Source: Meishania litoralis (GTDB lineage: Bacteria; Bacteroidota; Bacteroidia; Flavobacteriales; Flavobacteriaceae). Taken from it: a stretch of DNA of 64,000 nt. The notes beneath the pieces were generated by a model. It was not told the DNA's origin, made no database searches, and worked only from the letters and a program-made list of their open reading frames with translations. The position numbers and the translations under genes were made by a program. The stretch spans positions 558,001-622,000 of the forward strand of contig NZ_JBHFPV010000001.1 in NCBI RefSeq assembly GCF_042611095.1, read 5' to 3'. This document shows, piece after piece, positions 45,437-55,400 of this stretch; the stretch's first letter is position 1; each line of letters starts with the position of its first letter.

Positions 45437-46321
45437 ATGAGAAAACTCAAATTACTTTTTCTTTGCTTGTCTTTTGCCTTTTTTTCAAGCAGTATCGTCG
45501 CACAAGACCAAGAGGTGAACATTGCGATTGACACCCTTTCAAATAATATCTATATGCTAACCGGACAAGGTGGAAATATCGGTATCTATGTTGGCCAAGA
45601 TCATGCATTCATGATCGACGACCAATTCGGTCATTTGAGCGATAAGCTTAAAACCGCCATTAGCAAACTTACCGACAAGCCCATTGCATTTTTGTTCAAT
45701 ACCCACATGCATGGAGATCATACGGGAGGGAACGCAAACTTCAATACACCGACCACCACCATAGTGGCCCATGACAATGTTCGAAAGACCATGGCGGCAA
45801 AATCGGTCGAAGACCCGAAATTCGATATCAAAATGCTTCCTGAAGTAACTTTTTCTGACGATATCACCTTCCATGATGGTCATGAGACCATTATGGCCTT
45901 TCATGTACATACAGCACATACCGACGGCGATGCCATGGTTTATTTTTTAAAAAACAACGTGCTGCACATGGGCGATACCTATTTTGCCGGTCGCTATCCA
46001 TATATCGATCTTAAAAGCGGAGGTACCGTGAATGGTTATATCGAAGCCCAGAGAAAGGCACTTCTCGTTATCAACGACGATACAAGGATCATTCCGGGCC
46101 ATGGAAGACCTTCTAACAAGAAAGAACTTGAAGTTTCGGTAGCTATGTTGGAAGAAATCAAAAAAATGGTTCAAAAGGAAATCGATGCCGGAAGGTCATT
46201 GGAAGAGGTTAAGAAAAATACGGAATTGACGAAGAAATATGATTCGAAGTACGGGCAGAATTTCATCAACCCTGAACGTATGCGCGAGATTTTCTATACC
46301 AGCCTAACGAATAACGATTAA
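45437..46321 (+). CDS. Secreted metallo-beta-lactamase-fold hydrolase
   Basis: A 294 aa protein starting MRKLKLLFLC with a signal peptide ending SSIVAQ; an in-frame ATG at 45422 is an alternative. The metal-binding motif is THMHGDH (His90, His92, Asp94, His95 by this start), followed by HTAHTDGD, MGDTYF with an Asp in the bridging position, and PGHGRP near the end of the fold. This is the common glyoxalase-II type metal set, so it should be a periplasmic hydrolase. A Cys ligand typical of B1 beta-lactamases is missing, so a role in antibiotic resistance is not implied. The substrate is unknown. Confidence 0.9.
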   Translation: MRKLKLLFLCLSFAFFSSSIVAQDQEVNIAIDTLSNNIYMLTGQGGNIGIYVGQDHAFMIDDQFGHLSDKLKTAISKLTDKPIAFLFNTHMHGDHTGGNANFNTPTTTIVAHDNVRKTMAAKSVEDPKFDIKMLPEVTFSDDITFHDGHETIMAFHVHTAHTDGDAMVYFLKNNVLHMGDTYFAGRYPYIDLKSGGTVNGYIEAQRKALLVINDDTRIIPGHGRPSNKKELEVSVAMLEEIKKMVQKEIDAGRSLEEVKKNTELTKKYDSKYGQNFINPERMREIFYTSLTNND

Positions 46322-46335
46322 ACCTGCTTGCATAA

Positions 46336-46365
46336 AAAAACCTTGACTTTGCTGTCAAGGTTTTT
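46336..46365. terminator. Bidirectional terminator between hydrolase and tonB
   Basis: The stem AAAAACCTTGAC and GTCAAGGTTTTT, 12 bases with a 6-base loop, has A-runs and T-runs on both sides. It separates two convergent genes and can stop transcription in either direction. Confidence 0.88.
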
Positions 46366-46388
46366 CGAAATCCTATTTTTTTGTGCTT

Positions 46389-47108
46389 CTATTGTAATTT
46401 GAAGGTAATCGGCAAACTAAATGGAACCCTTACGGCCCTACCCCTCTGTTTACCGGGCGTCATTTTCGGAAGTTTACCGATAATCCTGGCGGCTTCGGCC
46501 TCTAGGTTTTTATCCGGTCCACGCATTCTAACGCTACCTATACTACCATCTTTTTGAATCACGAAGTTCACATAAACCTTACCCTGAACACCCATTTCCT
46601 GTGCAATTTCCGGGTATCTAAAGTTCTTTACAACGTGTTTTTGGATCATGGTCTGGAAACAATCACGCATCGCTTTTGCACCTTTTCCTTTTTCTCCTTC
46701 ACAACCTGGGTAAATAGGTACATCTTCAATAACCGCAAAAGGAACATCAACATCTTCCTCGACTTCTTCGACCGCGACATCTTCTATTTCTACGATTTCC
46801 TCTTCTTGGCTGGTCTCGGTAGATTCGATAACGGTCTCCTCCACTTCCTCTTCATCTTCGACTACTTCGATTATTTCGGGTGCTGCCGGCGGCGGCGGCG
46901 GTGGTGGGGTCTTGATCTGCTCCGTCATAGGAACTTCTTCGTCAAGATCATCCTCAACGTTCATAGAAATGTCGTAATCGTTCGTCTTGTCATATGTCTT
47001 CCATTCAAAAGAGATGTAGGTCAACAACATGACCAAGAATAGGCCAATAACAAAATAGAGGCCACTATTTCTGCCAACATCTGCTTTCGGATTCTTTTTC
47101 AGTTCCAT
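46389..47108 (-). CDS. TonB-family energy transducer
   Basis: A 239 aa protein with one N-terminal membrane helix (about residues 15-35, GLYFVIGLFLVMLLTYISF), a proline run (PPPPPP) and a long acidic linker of Glu/Asp/Val (about 75-135), then a C-terminal TonB domain with YPEIAQEMGVQGKVYVNFVI and PGKQRGRAVRVPFSLPITF. Two cysteines (CEGEKGKGAKAMRDC) precede the domain. It passes proton-motive energy to TonB-dependent outer-membrane receptors. In many bacteria the linker is Pro-Lys or Pro-Glu rich, so the acidic linker is a feature of this group. No ExbB/ExbD genes are in the window. Confidence 0.92.
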   Translation of the reverse strand: MELKKNPKADVGRNSGLYFVIGLFLVMLLTYISFEWKTYDKTNDYDISMNVEDDLDEEVPMTEQIKTPPPPPPPAAPEIIEVVEDEEEVEETVIESTETSQEEEIVEIEDVAVEEVEEDVDVPFAVIEDVPIYPGCEGEKGKGAKAMRDCFQTMIQKHVVKNFRYPEIAQEMGVQGKVYVNFVIQKDGSIGSVRMRGPDKNLEAEAARIIGKLPKMTPGKQRGRAVRVPFSLPITFKLQ

Positions 47109-47162
47109 AATCTGTGAATTTTAATGTTCGCTAATTTAATTAAATAATTGAGAAAAAAACAA

Positions 47163-47567
47163 CTATTGCCTCCAATTTAACCGCGTATTTCTAGAAAAAA
47201 AGAAATTTATGGCCAATACGCCCAACAAAGCGCCAATGCTATTGGCCAGAACGTCAAAAACATCGCCCTCTCTGTCGAGCGTGAATACATGCTGAATTAC
47301 CTCAATAATTATACCAAAAAGTACCATTGCAAAAAAGGCCGAAAACAAGGTTTTTCGATAAGCACTATTTCCGTTACTGTATTCCCGTTTTGCCAATATT
47401 CCCAAAACAACCGCTACGAAATAGAATATAAAATGTACGGCCTTATCGAGATGCGGAATTTCAAAACTTGGAAGATCATCATCGTCGAAAGAAAATAAGC
47501 TGGACCATGTTACAAACACCATCCAGCTTAGAAATGCAATCTTGAAGAAATGCTTTTTAAGCACCAA
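47163..47567 (-). CDS. VanZ-family membrane protein
   Basis: A 134 aa protein with four membrane helices and the VanZ pattern: a polar start, SFEIPHLDKAVHFIFYFVAV with the conserved Asp-Lys-His, and FGIIIEVIQ followed by REGDVFDVLANSIGALLG. The start is TTG (47565-47567) or GTG (47562-47564); there is no ATG upstream of the first helix. It overlaps the gcvH stop by 11 bases and should be translated by coupling. In VanZ proteins the function is only partly known (teicoplanin resistance and other envelope roles). Confidence 0.82.
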   Translation of the reverse strand: MVLKKHFFKIAFLSWMVFVTWSSLFSFDDDDLPSFEIPHLDKAVHFIFYFVAVVLGILAKREYSNGNSAYRKTLFSAFFAMVLFGIIIEVIQHVFTLDREGDVFDVLANSIGALLGVLAINFFFSRNTRLNWRQ

Positions 47568-47937
47568 TCAATTCTTTGTAGTCATCGGCACTTAACAAGC
47601 CACCTATTTGTGAACTATCACTAATCTTTACCTTTATCATCCAGCCTTGACCATAGGGGTCACTGTTTACTTTTTCGGGCTCATCTTCCAACACTTCATT
47701 AAATTCGATAATCTCGCCGCTCAATGGCAAAAACAAATCTGACACGGTCTTGACCGCTTCAACAGTTCCAAAAATTTCTTCTTGTTCTAATGTCTCATCG
47801 ACCGTTTCAACCTCCACATATACGATATCACCCAACTCTCCCTGTGCAAAATCGGTTATGCCAATAGTGGCAATATCACCATTTATCATTACCCATTCAT
47901 GGTCTTTGGTATATTTCAATTCGGATGGTATATTCAT
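47557..47937 (-). CDS. gcvH: Glycine cleavage system H protein
   Basis: A 126 aa carrier protein of the glycine cleavage complex. The lipoylated residue is Lys63 in VEAVKTVSDLFLP, within the normal family window. The N-terminus (SELKYTKDHEW) and the C-terminal GQGWMIKVKISD are typical. Its lipoyl arm moves the methylamine from P-protein to T-protein. It is a free-standing gene with a good promoter and a short overlap with the vanZ-like gene, and it lies downstream of sprA, the flavobacterial arrangement. Confidence 0.97.
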   Translation of the reverse strand: MNIPSELKYTKDHEWVMINGDIATIGITDFAQGELGDIVYVEVETVDETLEQEEIFGTVEAVKTVSDLFLPLSGEIIEFNEVLEDEPEKVNSDPYGQGWMIKVKISDSSQIGGLLSADDYKELIGA

Positions 47938-47960
47938 TTTTCAAATTTTTATTGATCGAG

Positions 47961-47991
47961 CAAATGTAAACGATTCTTGTTATGTTTTCAA
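47961..47991 (-). promoter_or_regulatory. Promoter of gcvH
   Basis: Minus strand TTG (47989-47991), a 20-base spacer and TACATTTG (47961-47968), a full match to the Bacteroidetes consensus. The -7 box ends 23 bases before the ATG. It allows gcvH and the vanZ-like gene to be transcribed independently of sprA. Confidence 0.6.
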
Positions 47992-48165
47992 CAAAGATCA
48001 AAACAAAAACGTGCAGGTTTTTTTTAAATCTCAAGATTTCTTAATGACAGCTACTTTATTACTTGGACCCCGGTCATTTGATCAAATACCTTGTTGGTCG
48101 CGGTCAAAAAATTCGCGATTAAACTTATGCGGAACAAAACTGAAACTGTTTGAGAACAACCTAAA

Positions 48166-51100
48166 TTAGTTTCCGAAGTTATAACGTAGTGTGAAACCCG
48201 TATTGATCGTGGTTTGCGGAAAAGCGGTAGATACCGCGAATTTTGAAAATGAATGATCGTAGAAAAACAAAGCGGCCAAATTCTTGCTCAGGGCATACTC
48301 GGCACTGAACTTTATGGACAAAAGATTCTGACCCGAGGTAATTTGATTGTTATCGATGTCGAGGTTTCGAATAATGGTAATGTTATCTCTTAGGGTCATA
48401 TCGGCCTTGAGGTTCAGATCACCTTTCAACCGTGTTTTGTTACCCCCTATGTTCGTCACAAATTGTACGTCTTTTATACGATAGCCCAGACCCAAGGTAT
48501 ATTCCTTACCGTTTATCTCGGTCATCAGGTTGTTGTCGAAACTCAGCGACATGGTCCTATCGGTACGCATCTCTGCAAGGACACTCACTGAATTTTGCAT
48601 CTCAAAGTCGACGCGCATCAGCGGATTGAATTGATCGGTCAACACCACATTATTTAGGATAAGCTCGGGCAGAAAATCACCGTTCTCATCAACGGGGTTC
48701 TGCCCTTCTGAAAGTAGCTGGGTTCGCTCCAGATTCGTTTGGAAAGAATTCATACTGTAGGCAGCACGGTAACCGTGACTCAATGAAAAACGTTTAAACT
48801 TCTTTTTGAACCATTTGTTGCGCATCAATCCCGTGTACTTGATATTCCAATTGGGTATGGGTATTTGGCGAAAAACATCAAGATTCACCCGATCGGCATC
48901 TTGACCGGTATAGGCGGCAAAGAAAGCGGGCAACAAGACATCTTGCTGGGTATTGCCATAACCCACAGGGAAACTACCATCGGTGGTCGGTGTTTCTCCA
49001 CGTTCGGCGGCCAGCCGGTTGGCAATGGTAATTCTATTTTCTTTGAATTTTTCAAAGGTAGCGGAAGTAAATTCATCGCTTTTGCCAAAGGCCGTACCGA
49101 TCATCATCGTCGAAATGCTAAAATTGCCATAGTCGTTGACCAATCCGTTTTGCTCTTGCAACCAAGCTTGAAGATCGTAGTTCTCTTGACGGCTTTTCGA
49201 GTATTGACGATCCGCAACCAAATCAATGGTCAAGTCTTGGGTCGGTTGGGCCGTTGCGGTAATATTCAACTGCCTACTGGTATTCTTCATATATTGTTCG
49301 TTGAACTCATTGAAGTTGGTCAACCAACCCCGTTTTGCGGCCTCATAGCGCACATCGGACTGGCTACCGAACACAAAGCCAAGACTGGGCCTTGCGGTAC
49401 CAATAAAACCTATCGACTGGGTATAGCCCGGTAAGACCGTTCCGTTGGTTTCACTGAAGTTGATATTCAGACGCTTGACCATGGTCAGAACATCCACAGC
49501 GGTGTTAAATAATCCGCTTGTCTTACCCTTGGTCTTTTCTTTATTCGATGCCGGATTCCCTGCTTTGTCCCTTCGAACCGGTGCCTCATTCGCGGTGGTC
49601 TTGCCATCTCGTTTTTTAAGCCCTAAAAGATCATAAAGTTTCTGAAGCCCCATCGAAGCGGTCAAATTGTGCGTGTTGGCATTCTGTACCGTATTGATCG
49701 ATACCGGATTTAACTGGCTGACAGGAATATTCGGATTTTGGGCAACCGCAACCGCCTGATTCAAGGCATCGCCACCGCGCTGCCAATCAAAATTACTGGT
49801 ATAACTGTACTGCGCGTTCATGAAATCAAGTGCCGGAATCTTGGCAAAGGGAAGCTCGTAGTTCAGTTCCATTTGCTGTGCATGACGATTAGGAACGCCG
49901 ATATCGAAAAAGCCATCCCACAAATCCAACTCTTTAAGTATTTCAAGATTGCCTTGGCCATCACGTGTTTCACCCAGATAATTTCGTACGATATTGTTGT
50001 TACTACCCGTAAGGTTCAGGCGAAGTGATTTCGTCAAAGCGTAATTGATCGCATATTGCCAATTGAATTGATAGTTGCGCTGTTGAAGTTCTGGCAACTC
50101 CAATCTTTCGACCCCCTCTTCAACAACATCCCTAAAACGTTGCTGGTTGAATTGTCGATTGATATTCGAATTGACCGAGATCGTAGCGGGCAGCAAGCTC
50201 AAGTTCAACTCTTTGAGCCATTTCCAATATTTACCCGTAAATAATGAGTCCTTTTTTGCAAAAGGCGCCAGTTCGACCGGTTCAAAACTGTGATTGTACA
50301 CAAAACCTGTATTTACGTTTTGATCCCGCAGGCTGGCGATCTCAAAATCGCGATGATCGGTCTCATTATACGAATAATTGAAGGTAAAGTTTTCAATGTC
50401 ATAAAAATTGGCATCCGCCTCTTCGCCACGTTCCTTGCGTACCCCTATAAAATTGATGCTCGTGCGCTTGGTGTAGTCCTCCGCCTGTTCTTGAAGATCG
50501 TCGGCCGTTTCTTGATCCGGTGCCGAAGCTACCAAATCATCCAATTTCAGGTCATCGTATACCGGATCAAATTCCGGGGTAATGAGTTCCTCAGAAATAC
50601 CATAATTAAACGGTAGTTGAATTCCCCACTTTTTTGGCAACAATTGACCCAAGTTCACATTGGTGACCACATCGTATGAAATCGCATCTTCGCGTAATCG
50701 CTCGTTGGGCATTTGATCAATGGCACCGAAACCTGAAGTGCTTCTTCCACCCGTGGCCGACACATTGGCAAAATCAGCGATATTGGCATCAACAGCGGCA
50801 ACAGCGGCCCACCCGCCATTATTGTCGAGTCCGGCCAAACGTAGCTCATTGAACCAGACTTCGCCCCTAGCGGGCAAATTATCGGTATTCTTGACCCCTA
50901 CCATCATGCTTCGAATGCTGCCCAAGGAAGGATTTCCGCGAATCCCTACACGAAGGCTTCCCTCGGGTCTCGGGGCGAATTCAGCGACGGGTATTATCTC
51001 CCCATCCACAATATCGAAAAATTGTACTTCGCTCAAGGCGATGTCATTTCGGTTGTTGATACGGATCGACTTGATCTTGTTCAGGTCGGCAAGAGCGATT

Positions 51101-54100
51101 TCCAGCCTATTTGCTTCAGGCCAAATCTCACTTTCTGAGGAAGCACCATGGGGCGTGAATTCCAAAGGCAATTCCATCTGATAGAAGTTCTGCGAAAAAT
51201 CGGTACCGATCCTTAGGAAACCTACCAGTGGTTTTGTTCCGCTCGGAAAATCACTTTCGTCGATTTCTTCGGCATGAATGAACATTTTTATTTTTTCGTA
51301 TTGGCGTACATCGATATTGATATTCTTGAATACGCCACGCGAATCTTCTGACTGTAAGTTTTCTACCAAAAAGGAAAGCGAAGCCTCATTTTGGCGAATA
51401 ATGGTATTGTTATTGTTCAACCTTTCGCGAATGACCCCTGGAGGCAATATATAAGGTATGGGCTGTCTTCTTTCATTTTCTTCAATATTGACCGTGTTCA
51501 CATCGACCGTAGTGCCATCATCGGCAGGGTTGTTGTCTATGTCCTCATCTTGGAGCGTCTTGGTGTACGCCCGCCAATCGCCTTTGCCGAGGTCAAGAGT
51601 TGCAAACCGAAGCACTACGTCATTCGAAAAACCGGTAAGGTACATGCGCATAAAACTTATGGACCGAAAATCGGTAATACCCCCTTCGGTATCGGTAAAA
51701 TCGCTCAACGGTATCTTGTATTGGATCCATCTACGGTTCAATGTAGAGCCATCGGGCAACTCGGGAGTAACATCTTCTTTGATGTCGGTAACATATTTGT
51801 CATTTATCGTTGTGTTCGGTTTGATGGCGATACGGTACTCATAATAACTGTTGACGGTATTCATGGTAAGGTCACGGTCAATATCCTCGACATCGGGCAA
51901 GGTCGTCGAACCCCGATTCGTATTGGTTACCTCGACAGGTGAATTACCGTCGGGGTTGTTAAAATCTTTATAGCGCTCCAAGATACTTCCATCGCGATTT
52001 AGGTAATAGGTATAATTATCCAAAGCTGGGTCTTCTGGCGGACCATTATAAATCGGTTCGGTCTGACCTTCGGGTATCTCACCCTCTGCTACATCATCAA
52101 GACCATCGTAGCCCACATCTTGTAAAGTACGGTTGTTCTCATCGGCATCAAAGGCATAGACCAATGCTTGGGTAGAGGGTACCTGACCCCAATCGGTGGG
52201 TCGAACCGGGTCGGTCGTCTGTGTCGGAAGGCCGTTTTCATATTGTTTACGCCCGTCTTTCAATACATCTTCAGAAATATTGCCCAAGTTGATGACCAAC
52301 TCGCCATCGTCGGTGGCCAACCCGTCAACATAAGGATCTAGCACCCAAAATTGTACAAATTCTACGTTGGCCTGTTCAAAGTTGGTACTGCTCAACGAGC
52401 GCATTATGCCCCCCCATTTCTTTTCTGCAAGCGTCGTTTCAAAATCGGGATTCGTATTATAGGGTCCTTTTTCGTTGGGATAATAGGCCAAATCTAAAGT
52501 GCCCTGAACAGTCGTTTGGCCTTGGGCAATATCGATCTGGGGAAACACCTCATCGATAAAAATCCGCCGCGTCGCATTGGTCGAGATATCACTATCGCTG
52601 ATTTCAGAAGGCCGTTGGTTCGTATAGAAAATCGGGTCGATGGTGTACCAAGCCATTTTGGCCCTTCCTTGGCCCGTTATCAATCCTGTATCCAAAGGGT
52701 CGGTCAAAAATTCTATAGGCGGACTGGCCATCGACCACCCCAAGGAAGAACGGATATCGATCAATGCCTGTGCCCCTTCGAAATCATCGAGATAGGTCGT
52801 TGTCTCCCCCTGAAAATCGGCATTTTTGGGCGAGTTCGGGCGCAACCAGGCTACCTCGCCACGAACGGACAAGTTCGATGGCACATCGGTATCGATATTG
52901 GGCAAATGATTGACCATTCGGGTCAAAAAGGGAATCTCTGTCGAAAAATTACCATTGACACCAAAAATTGTATTGTTCACGGGTTCGGTGCCATAATTTG
53001 ATTTTTGGGTCAACGGCCTCTCGTTCAAATTCAAGAGGGTTGCCCCCATCACAAAATTTTTGTTGAACTGATGTTCTACATTGACACCCGTAAACCTTCT
53101 CGTCTGTTGACCGAAAACGGCATTGTTCTCTACCGAGATATTGATGGGCGTGTTCGATGCCTCTAAGCTGGGATCCAATATCTGTACCGTACCGGCCTGA
53201 TAATTGACCGTATAGTCAATACCTTCTTGCAACTGGCGGCCACCCGCGGTTACCCGTACCGATCCACGAGGTACATTGAAGGCCCCAATAGGAATACCAT
53301 TGCTGCCTTCGGACTTATAACGTCCTTTTAATTGGAACCTATTTTTTTCCGCATCTTCAAAAGAGGCCGCCTTTGTAGATGAATATAGGTTCCTATAGAC
53401 ATATTTTTTTTGGTTTTCATTATATCCTTGATCATCGTCTACGTCATAGGTTCCGCCACCCAAACGTTCGAACAAGTACTCGCCAAAAGGTTCGACCTTG
53501 GTAAAGATGATAAGCCCTTGTTGCATGTTGACCGTAATACCGGGAACAAAATCGAAGAAACCGTCACCACCGCTCTGCACATCGTTATATACGTTGAGGC
53601 GATCTAGATTGAAGACATCCAAAAGAATTCGTTCTTGAAATCCATCGGGCCATCCCGACCCAGGACCTTCTATTACAGGAGTAATATAATTTCTGGGTGT
53701 AGGATCGGAATAAAGGATATTCAATTTAAAATCTTCTTGGCTCAACCGGAAGGCCCCGGTGGCGTAGATATTCTTCATCATCAAATCCCAGATTGGATCC
53801 GAGACATTTGTAATATTGCTTTTTAAAAGCTTTAGAATGAGGGTGTTGTTATCGATTATCGGATTCGTGCCGTTGATGCCGCCTGTCACCGTTGTCGCAT
53901 CCAAACCTCCGTTGGCGAACTCACCTACTTGGTACACTTGTCCGTTATAAGTATACTGATAGGCCACGCCCAAAACCTCATCGTTGCTCAAACGTTGATT
54001 CAGCGAAATATAGCCCAACTGCGAATTGAAGGTGTAATCACGGGTCAACTCAAGTTTTCTGGCGTTTTCTAGTATGGCATAATCAAATCCCTGATTGGGA

Positions 54101-55395
54101 CTGTAACCATTGGCGAACCTTGATGAATTAAATCCGCTTTCAACGGTAGCGATGTCACGAATGTCATCGTTCAATGCCCCCGTTCCGATTTGTCCGGGAT
54201 CAAAATCGTTGGCATCATTGCGCGGCAATTGAACCCCGGCCACATCGAAGAAACCAGAGGTGCCCCCATTGGCCCTTCCGACCCGTGTATTCTCAGGGTT
54301 CGGCTCGCCCAAATCTTGAATACCGACGACATTTCTAACGTTCGTGGTAAGTTGGCTCCGGTTGGTTACCCAAACCTCAAGCCGGGTTATCTGTACCTGG
54401 CTCTTTATGTAGGGATAGTTGGCCAAAGCCTCGTCATAATTATTCCTGAAAAAATGGGAAAGAAAGAAATGTTTGTCCTCGTCATAATCCAATGCCGTCA
54501 ACGAAAATTCGTTTATGGTGCCGCCTCCTTGGGCGACCACCGTATTGTTCTGTGAACGCTGCTCAGAAAATACTGCGGTAACCTTTGTCTTACCGAATTG
54601 CAATTGGGTCTTTACCCCAAAAAGGCTTTGCGCCCCGGTTATCAGCGAACTGTTCAGCGGCATATTGACATTACCGACCTCTATTTTCTGAAGGATGTCG
54701 TCTTCGGTAGGCGTATAATCCAACTTCACGATATTTTGAAAATCGAAGGTGGCCTCGGTATCGTAGTTGGCGGTAACCTGTAGCCGTTCGCCTATTTTGC
54801 CCAACATACTTAGACTGATCCGTTGGTCAAAATCAAAGGATAGATTCGTACGGTTTCTCGGCGAAAGTGATGGGTTGTCGTTCTTCTGCCAGATAACGCC
54901 TAGATCCATGGCCACTGAACCCTGTGGTATCACCTCGATCGTATTACCCCCGAAAACCGATTCGAAAAAGTCGTTGTTGATGTAGAAATTGGGAAGCAGG
55001 TTCTTTCGGGCCTCTTCGCTACCCTCCTTCTTGCCCGAATGGGCATCTGATTTTTCCTTAAAATAATTTTTGATATCCTCTTTGCGAACCATCTCCATGT
55101 ACTGTTCAGGAGTCAGGATTATCGGATAGCCAATATCGAAATCGCCGATGCTTTCATTATAGATGTAGCGATCTAACTTTGGGTCATAGATATATTTGGA
55201 AACAATGCTGTCAGGATTGTCAAGCACCAATTTTCCCAAGGAAAAGCCTGTCTTGACAGAATCGCTCTCCTGTTCGGGCCGCTCTCCTTCATTAATTTCT
55301 TGCGCGTAGGAAAAATCCGCTACAGTCAGCAAAAGAACAGATAGGAAGAGTAGCTTAAATATGGATTTAAGAAATTGTTTTGCCCCGTTTTTCAA
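48166..55395 (-). CDS. sprA: SprA/Sov, type IX secretion translocon barrel
   Basis: A 2409 aa outer-membrane protein, the largest gene of the window. SprA of F. johnsoniae (Sov in P. gingivalis) is a 36-strand barrel that forms the type IX protein-conducting pore. A signal peptide (FLSVLLLTVADFSYAQ) is followed by the SprA N-terminal region with YNESIGDFDIGYPIILTPEQY and repeated strand motifs such as GNVNMPLNSSLITGAQSLFG, and the frame ends with TGFTLRYNFGN, a barrel-type C-terminus. The start is TTG at 55395: no ATG or GTG lies between it and the in-frame stop upstream. It lies 5 bases after the ruvA stop and so is probably coupled to it. Confidence 0.96.
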   Translation of the reverse strand: MKNGAKQFLKSIFKLLFLSVLLLTVADFSYAQEINEGERPEQESDSVKTGFSLGKLVLDNPDSIVSKYIYDPKLDRYIYNESIGDFDIGYPIILTPEQYMEMVRKEDIKNYFKEKSDAHSGKKEGSEEARKNLLPNFYINNDFFESVFGGNTIEVIPQGSVAMDLGVIWQKNDNPSLSPRNRTNLSFDFDQRISLSMLGKIGERLQVTANYDTEATFDFQNIVKLDYTPTEDDILQKIEVGNVNMPLNSSLITGAQSLFGVKTQLQFGKTKVTAVFSEQRSQNNTVVAQGGGTINEFSLTALDYDEDKHFFLSHFFRNNYDEALANYPYIKSQVQITRLEVWVTNRSQLTTNVRNVVGIQDLGEPNPENTRVGRANGGTSGFFDVAGVQLPRNDANDFDPGQIGTGALNDDIRDIATVESGFNSSRFANGYSPNQGFDYAILENARKLELTRDYTFNSQLGYISLNQRLSNDEVLGVAYQYTYNGQVYQVGEFANGGLDATTVTGGINGTNPIIDNNTLILKLLKSNITNVSDPIWDLMMKNIYATGAFRLSQEDFKLNILYSDPTPRNYITPVIEGPGSGWPDGFQERILLDVFNLDRLNVYNDVQSGGDGFFDFVPGITVNMQQGLIIFTKVEPFGEYLFERLGGGTYDVDDDQGYNENQKKYVYRNLYSSTKAASFEDAEKNRFQLKGRYKSEGSNGIPIGAFNVPRGSVRVTAGGRQLQEGIDYTVNYQAGTVQILDPSLEASNTPINISVENNAVFGQQTRRFTGVNVEHQFNKNFVMGATLLNLNERPLTQKSNYGTEPVNNTIFGVNGNFSTEIPFLTRMVNHLPNIDTDVPSNLSVRGEVAWLRPNSPKNADFQGETTTYLDDFEGAQALIDIRSSLGWSMASPPIEFLTDPLDTGLITGQGRAKMAWYTIDPIFYTNQRPSEISDSDISTNATRRIFIDEVFPQIDIAQGQTTVQGTLDLAYYPNEKGPYNTNPDFETTLAEKKWGGIMRSLSSTNFEQANVEFVQFWVLDPYVDGLATDDGELVINLGNISEDVLKDGRKQYENGLPTQTTDPVRPTDWGQVPSTQALVYAFDADENNRTLQDVGYDGLDDVAEGEIPEGQTEPIYNGPPEDPALDNYTYYLNRDGSILERYKDFNNPDGNSPVEVTNTNRGSTTLPDVEDIDRDLTMNTVNSYYEYRIAIKPNTTINDKYVTDIKEDVTPELPDGSTLNRRWIQYKIPLSDFTDTEGGITDFRSISFMRMYLTGFSNDVVLRFATLDLGKGDWRAYTKTLQDEDIDNNPADDGTTVDVNTVNIEENERRQPIPYILPPGVIRERLNNNNTIIRQNEASLSFLVENLQSEDSRGVFKNINIDVRQYEKIKMFIHAEEIDESDFPSGTKPLVGFLRIGTDFSQNFYQMELPLEFTPHGASSESEIWPEANRLEIALADLNKIKSIRINNRNDIALSEVQFFDIVDGEIIPVAEFAPRPEGSLRVGIRGNPSLGSIRSMMVGVKNTDNLPARGEVWFNELRLAGLDNNGGWAAVAAVDANIADFANVSATGGRSTSGFGAIDQMPNERLREDAISYDVVTNVNLGQLLPKKWGIQLPFNYGISEELITPEFDPVYDDLKLDDLVASAPDQETADDLQEQAEDYTKRTSINFIGVRKERGEEADANFYDIENFTFNYSYNETDHRDFEIASLRDQNVNTGFVYNHSFEPVELAPFAKKDSLFTGKYWKWLKELNLSLLPATISVNSNINRQFNQQRFRDVVEEGVERLELPELQQRNYQFNWQYAINYALTKSLRLNLTGSNNNIVRNYLGETRDGQGNLEILKELDLWDGFFDIGVPNRHAQQMELNYELPFAKIPALDFMNAQYSYTSNFDWQRGGDALNQAVAVAQNPNIPVSQLNPVSINTVQNANTHNLTASMGLQKLYDLLGLKKRDGKTTANEAPVRRDKAGNPASNKEKTKGKTSGLFNTAVDVLTMVKRLNINFSETNGTVLPGYTQSIGFIGTARPSLGFVFGSQSDVRYEAAKRGWLTNFNEFNEQYMKNTSRQLNITATAQPTQDLTIDLVADRQYSKSRQENYDLQAWLQEQNGLVNDYGNFSISTMMIGTAFGKSDEFTSATFEKFKENRITIANRLAAERGETPTTDGSFPVGYGNTQQDVLLPAFFAAYTGQDADRVNLDVFRQIPIPNWNIKYTGLMRNKWFKKKFKRFSLSHGYRAAYSMNSFQTNLERTQLLSEGQNPVDENGDFLPELILNNVVLTDQFNPLMRVDFEMQNSVSVLAEMRTDRTMSLSFDNNLMTEINGKEYTLGLGYRIKDVQFVTNIGGNKTRLKGDLNLKADMTLRDNITIIRNLDIDNNQITSGQNLLSIKFSAEYALSKNLAALFFYDHSFSKFAVSTAFPQTTINTGFTLRYNFGN

Positions 55396-55400
55396 ACTTA

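Noticed and set aside
45437..46321. Possible carbapenem-resistance metallo-beta-lactamase
   Set aside because: The HxHxDH motif is shared with many hydrolases; an Asp stands where B1 enzymes have the Cys ligand, so a beta-lactamase call is not supported.
48865..54985. Several long plus-strand frames opposite sprA (for example 48865-49434 and 51391-51942)
   Set aside because: They are antisense to SprA, have no family motif or signal, and their codon pattern is that of a complementary frame.
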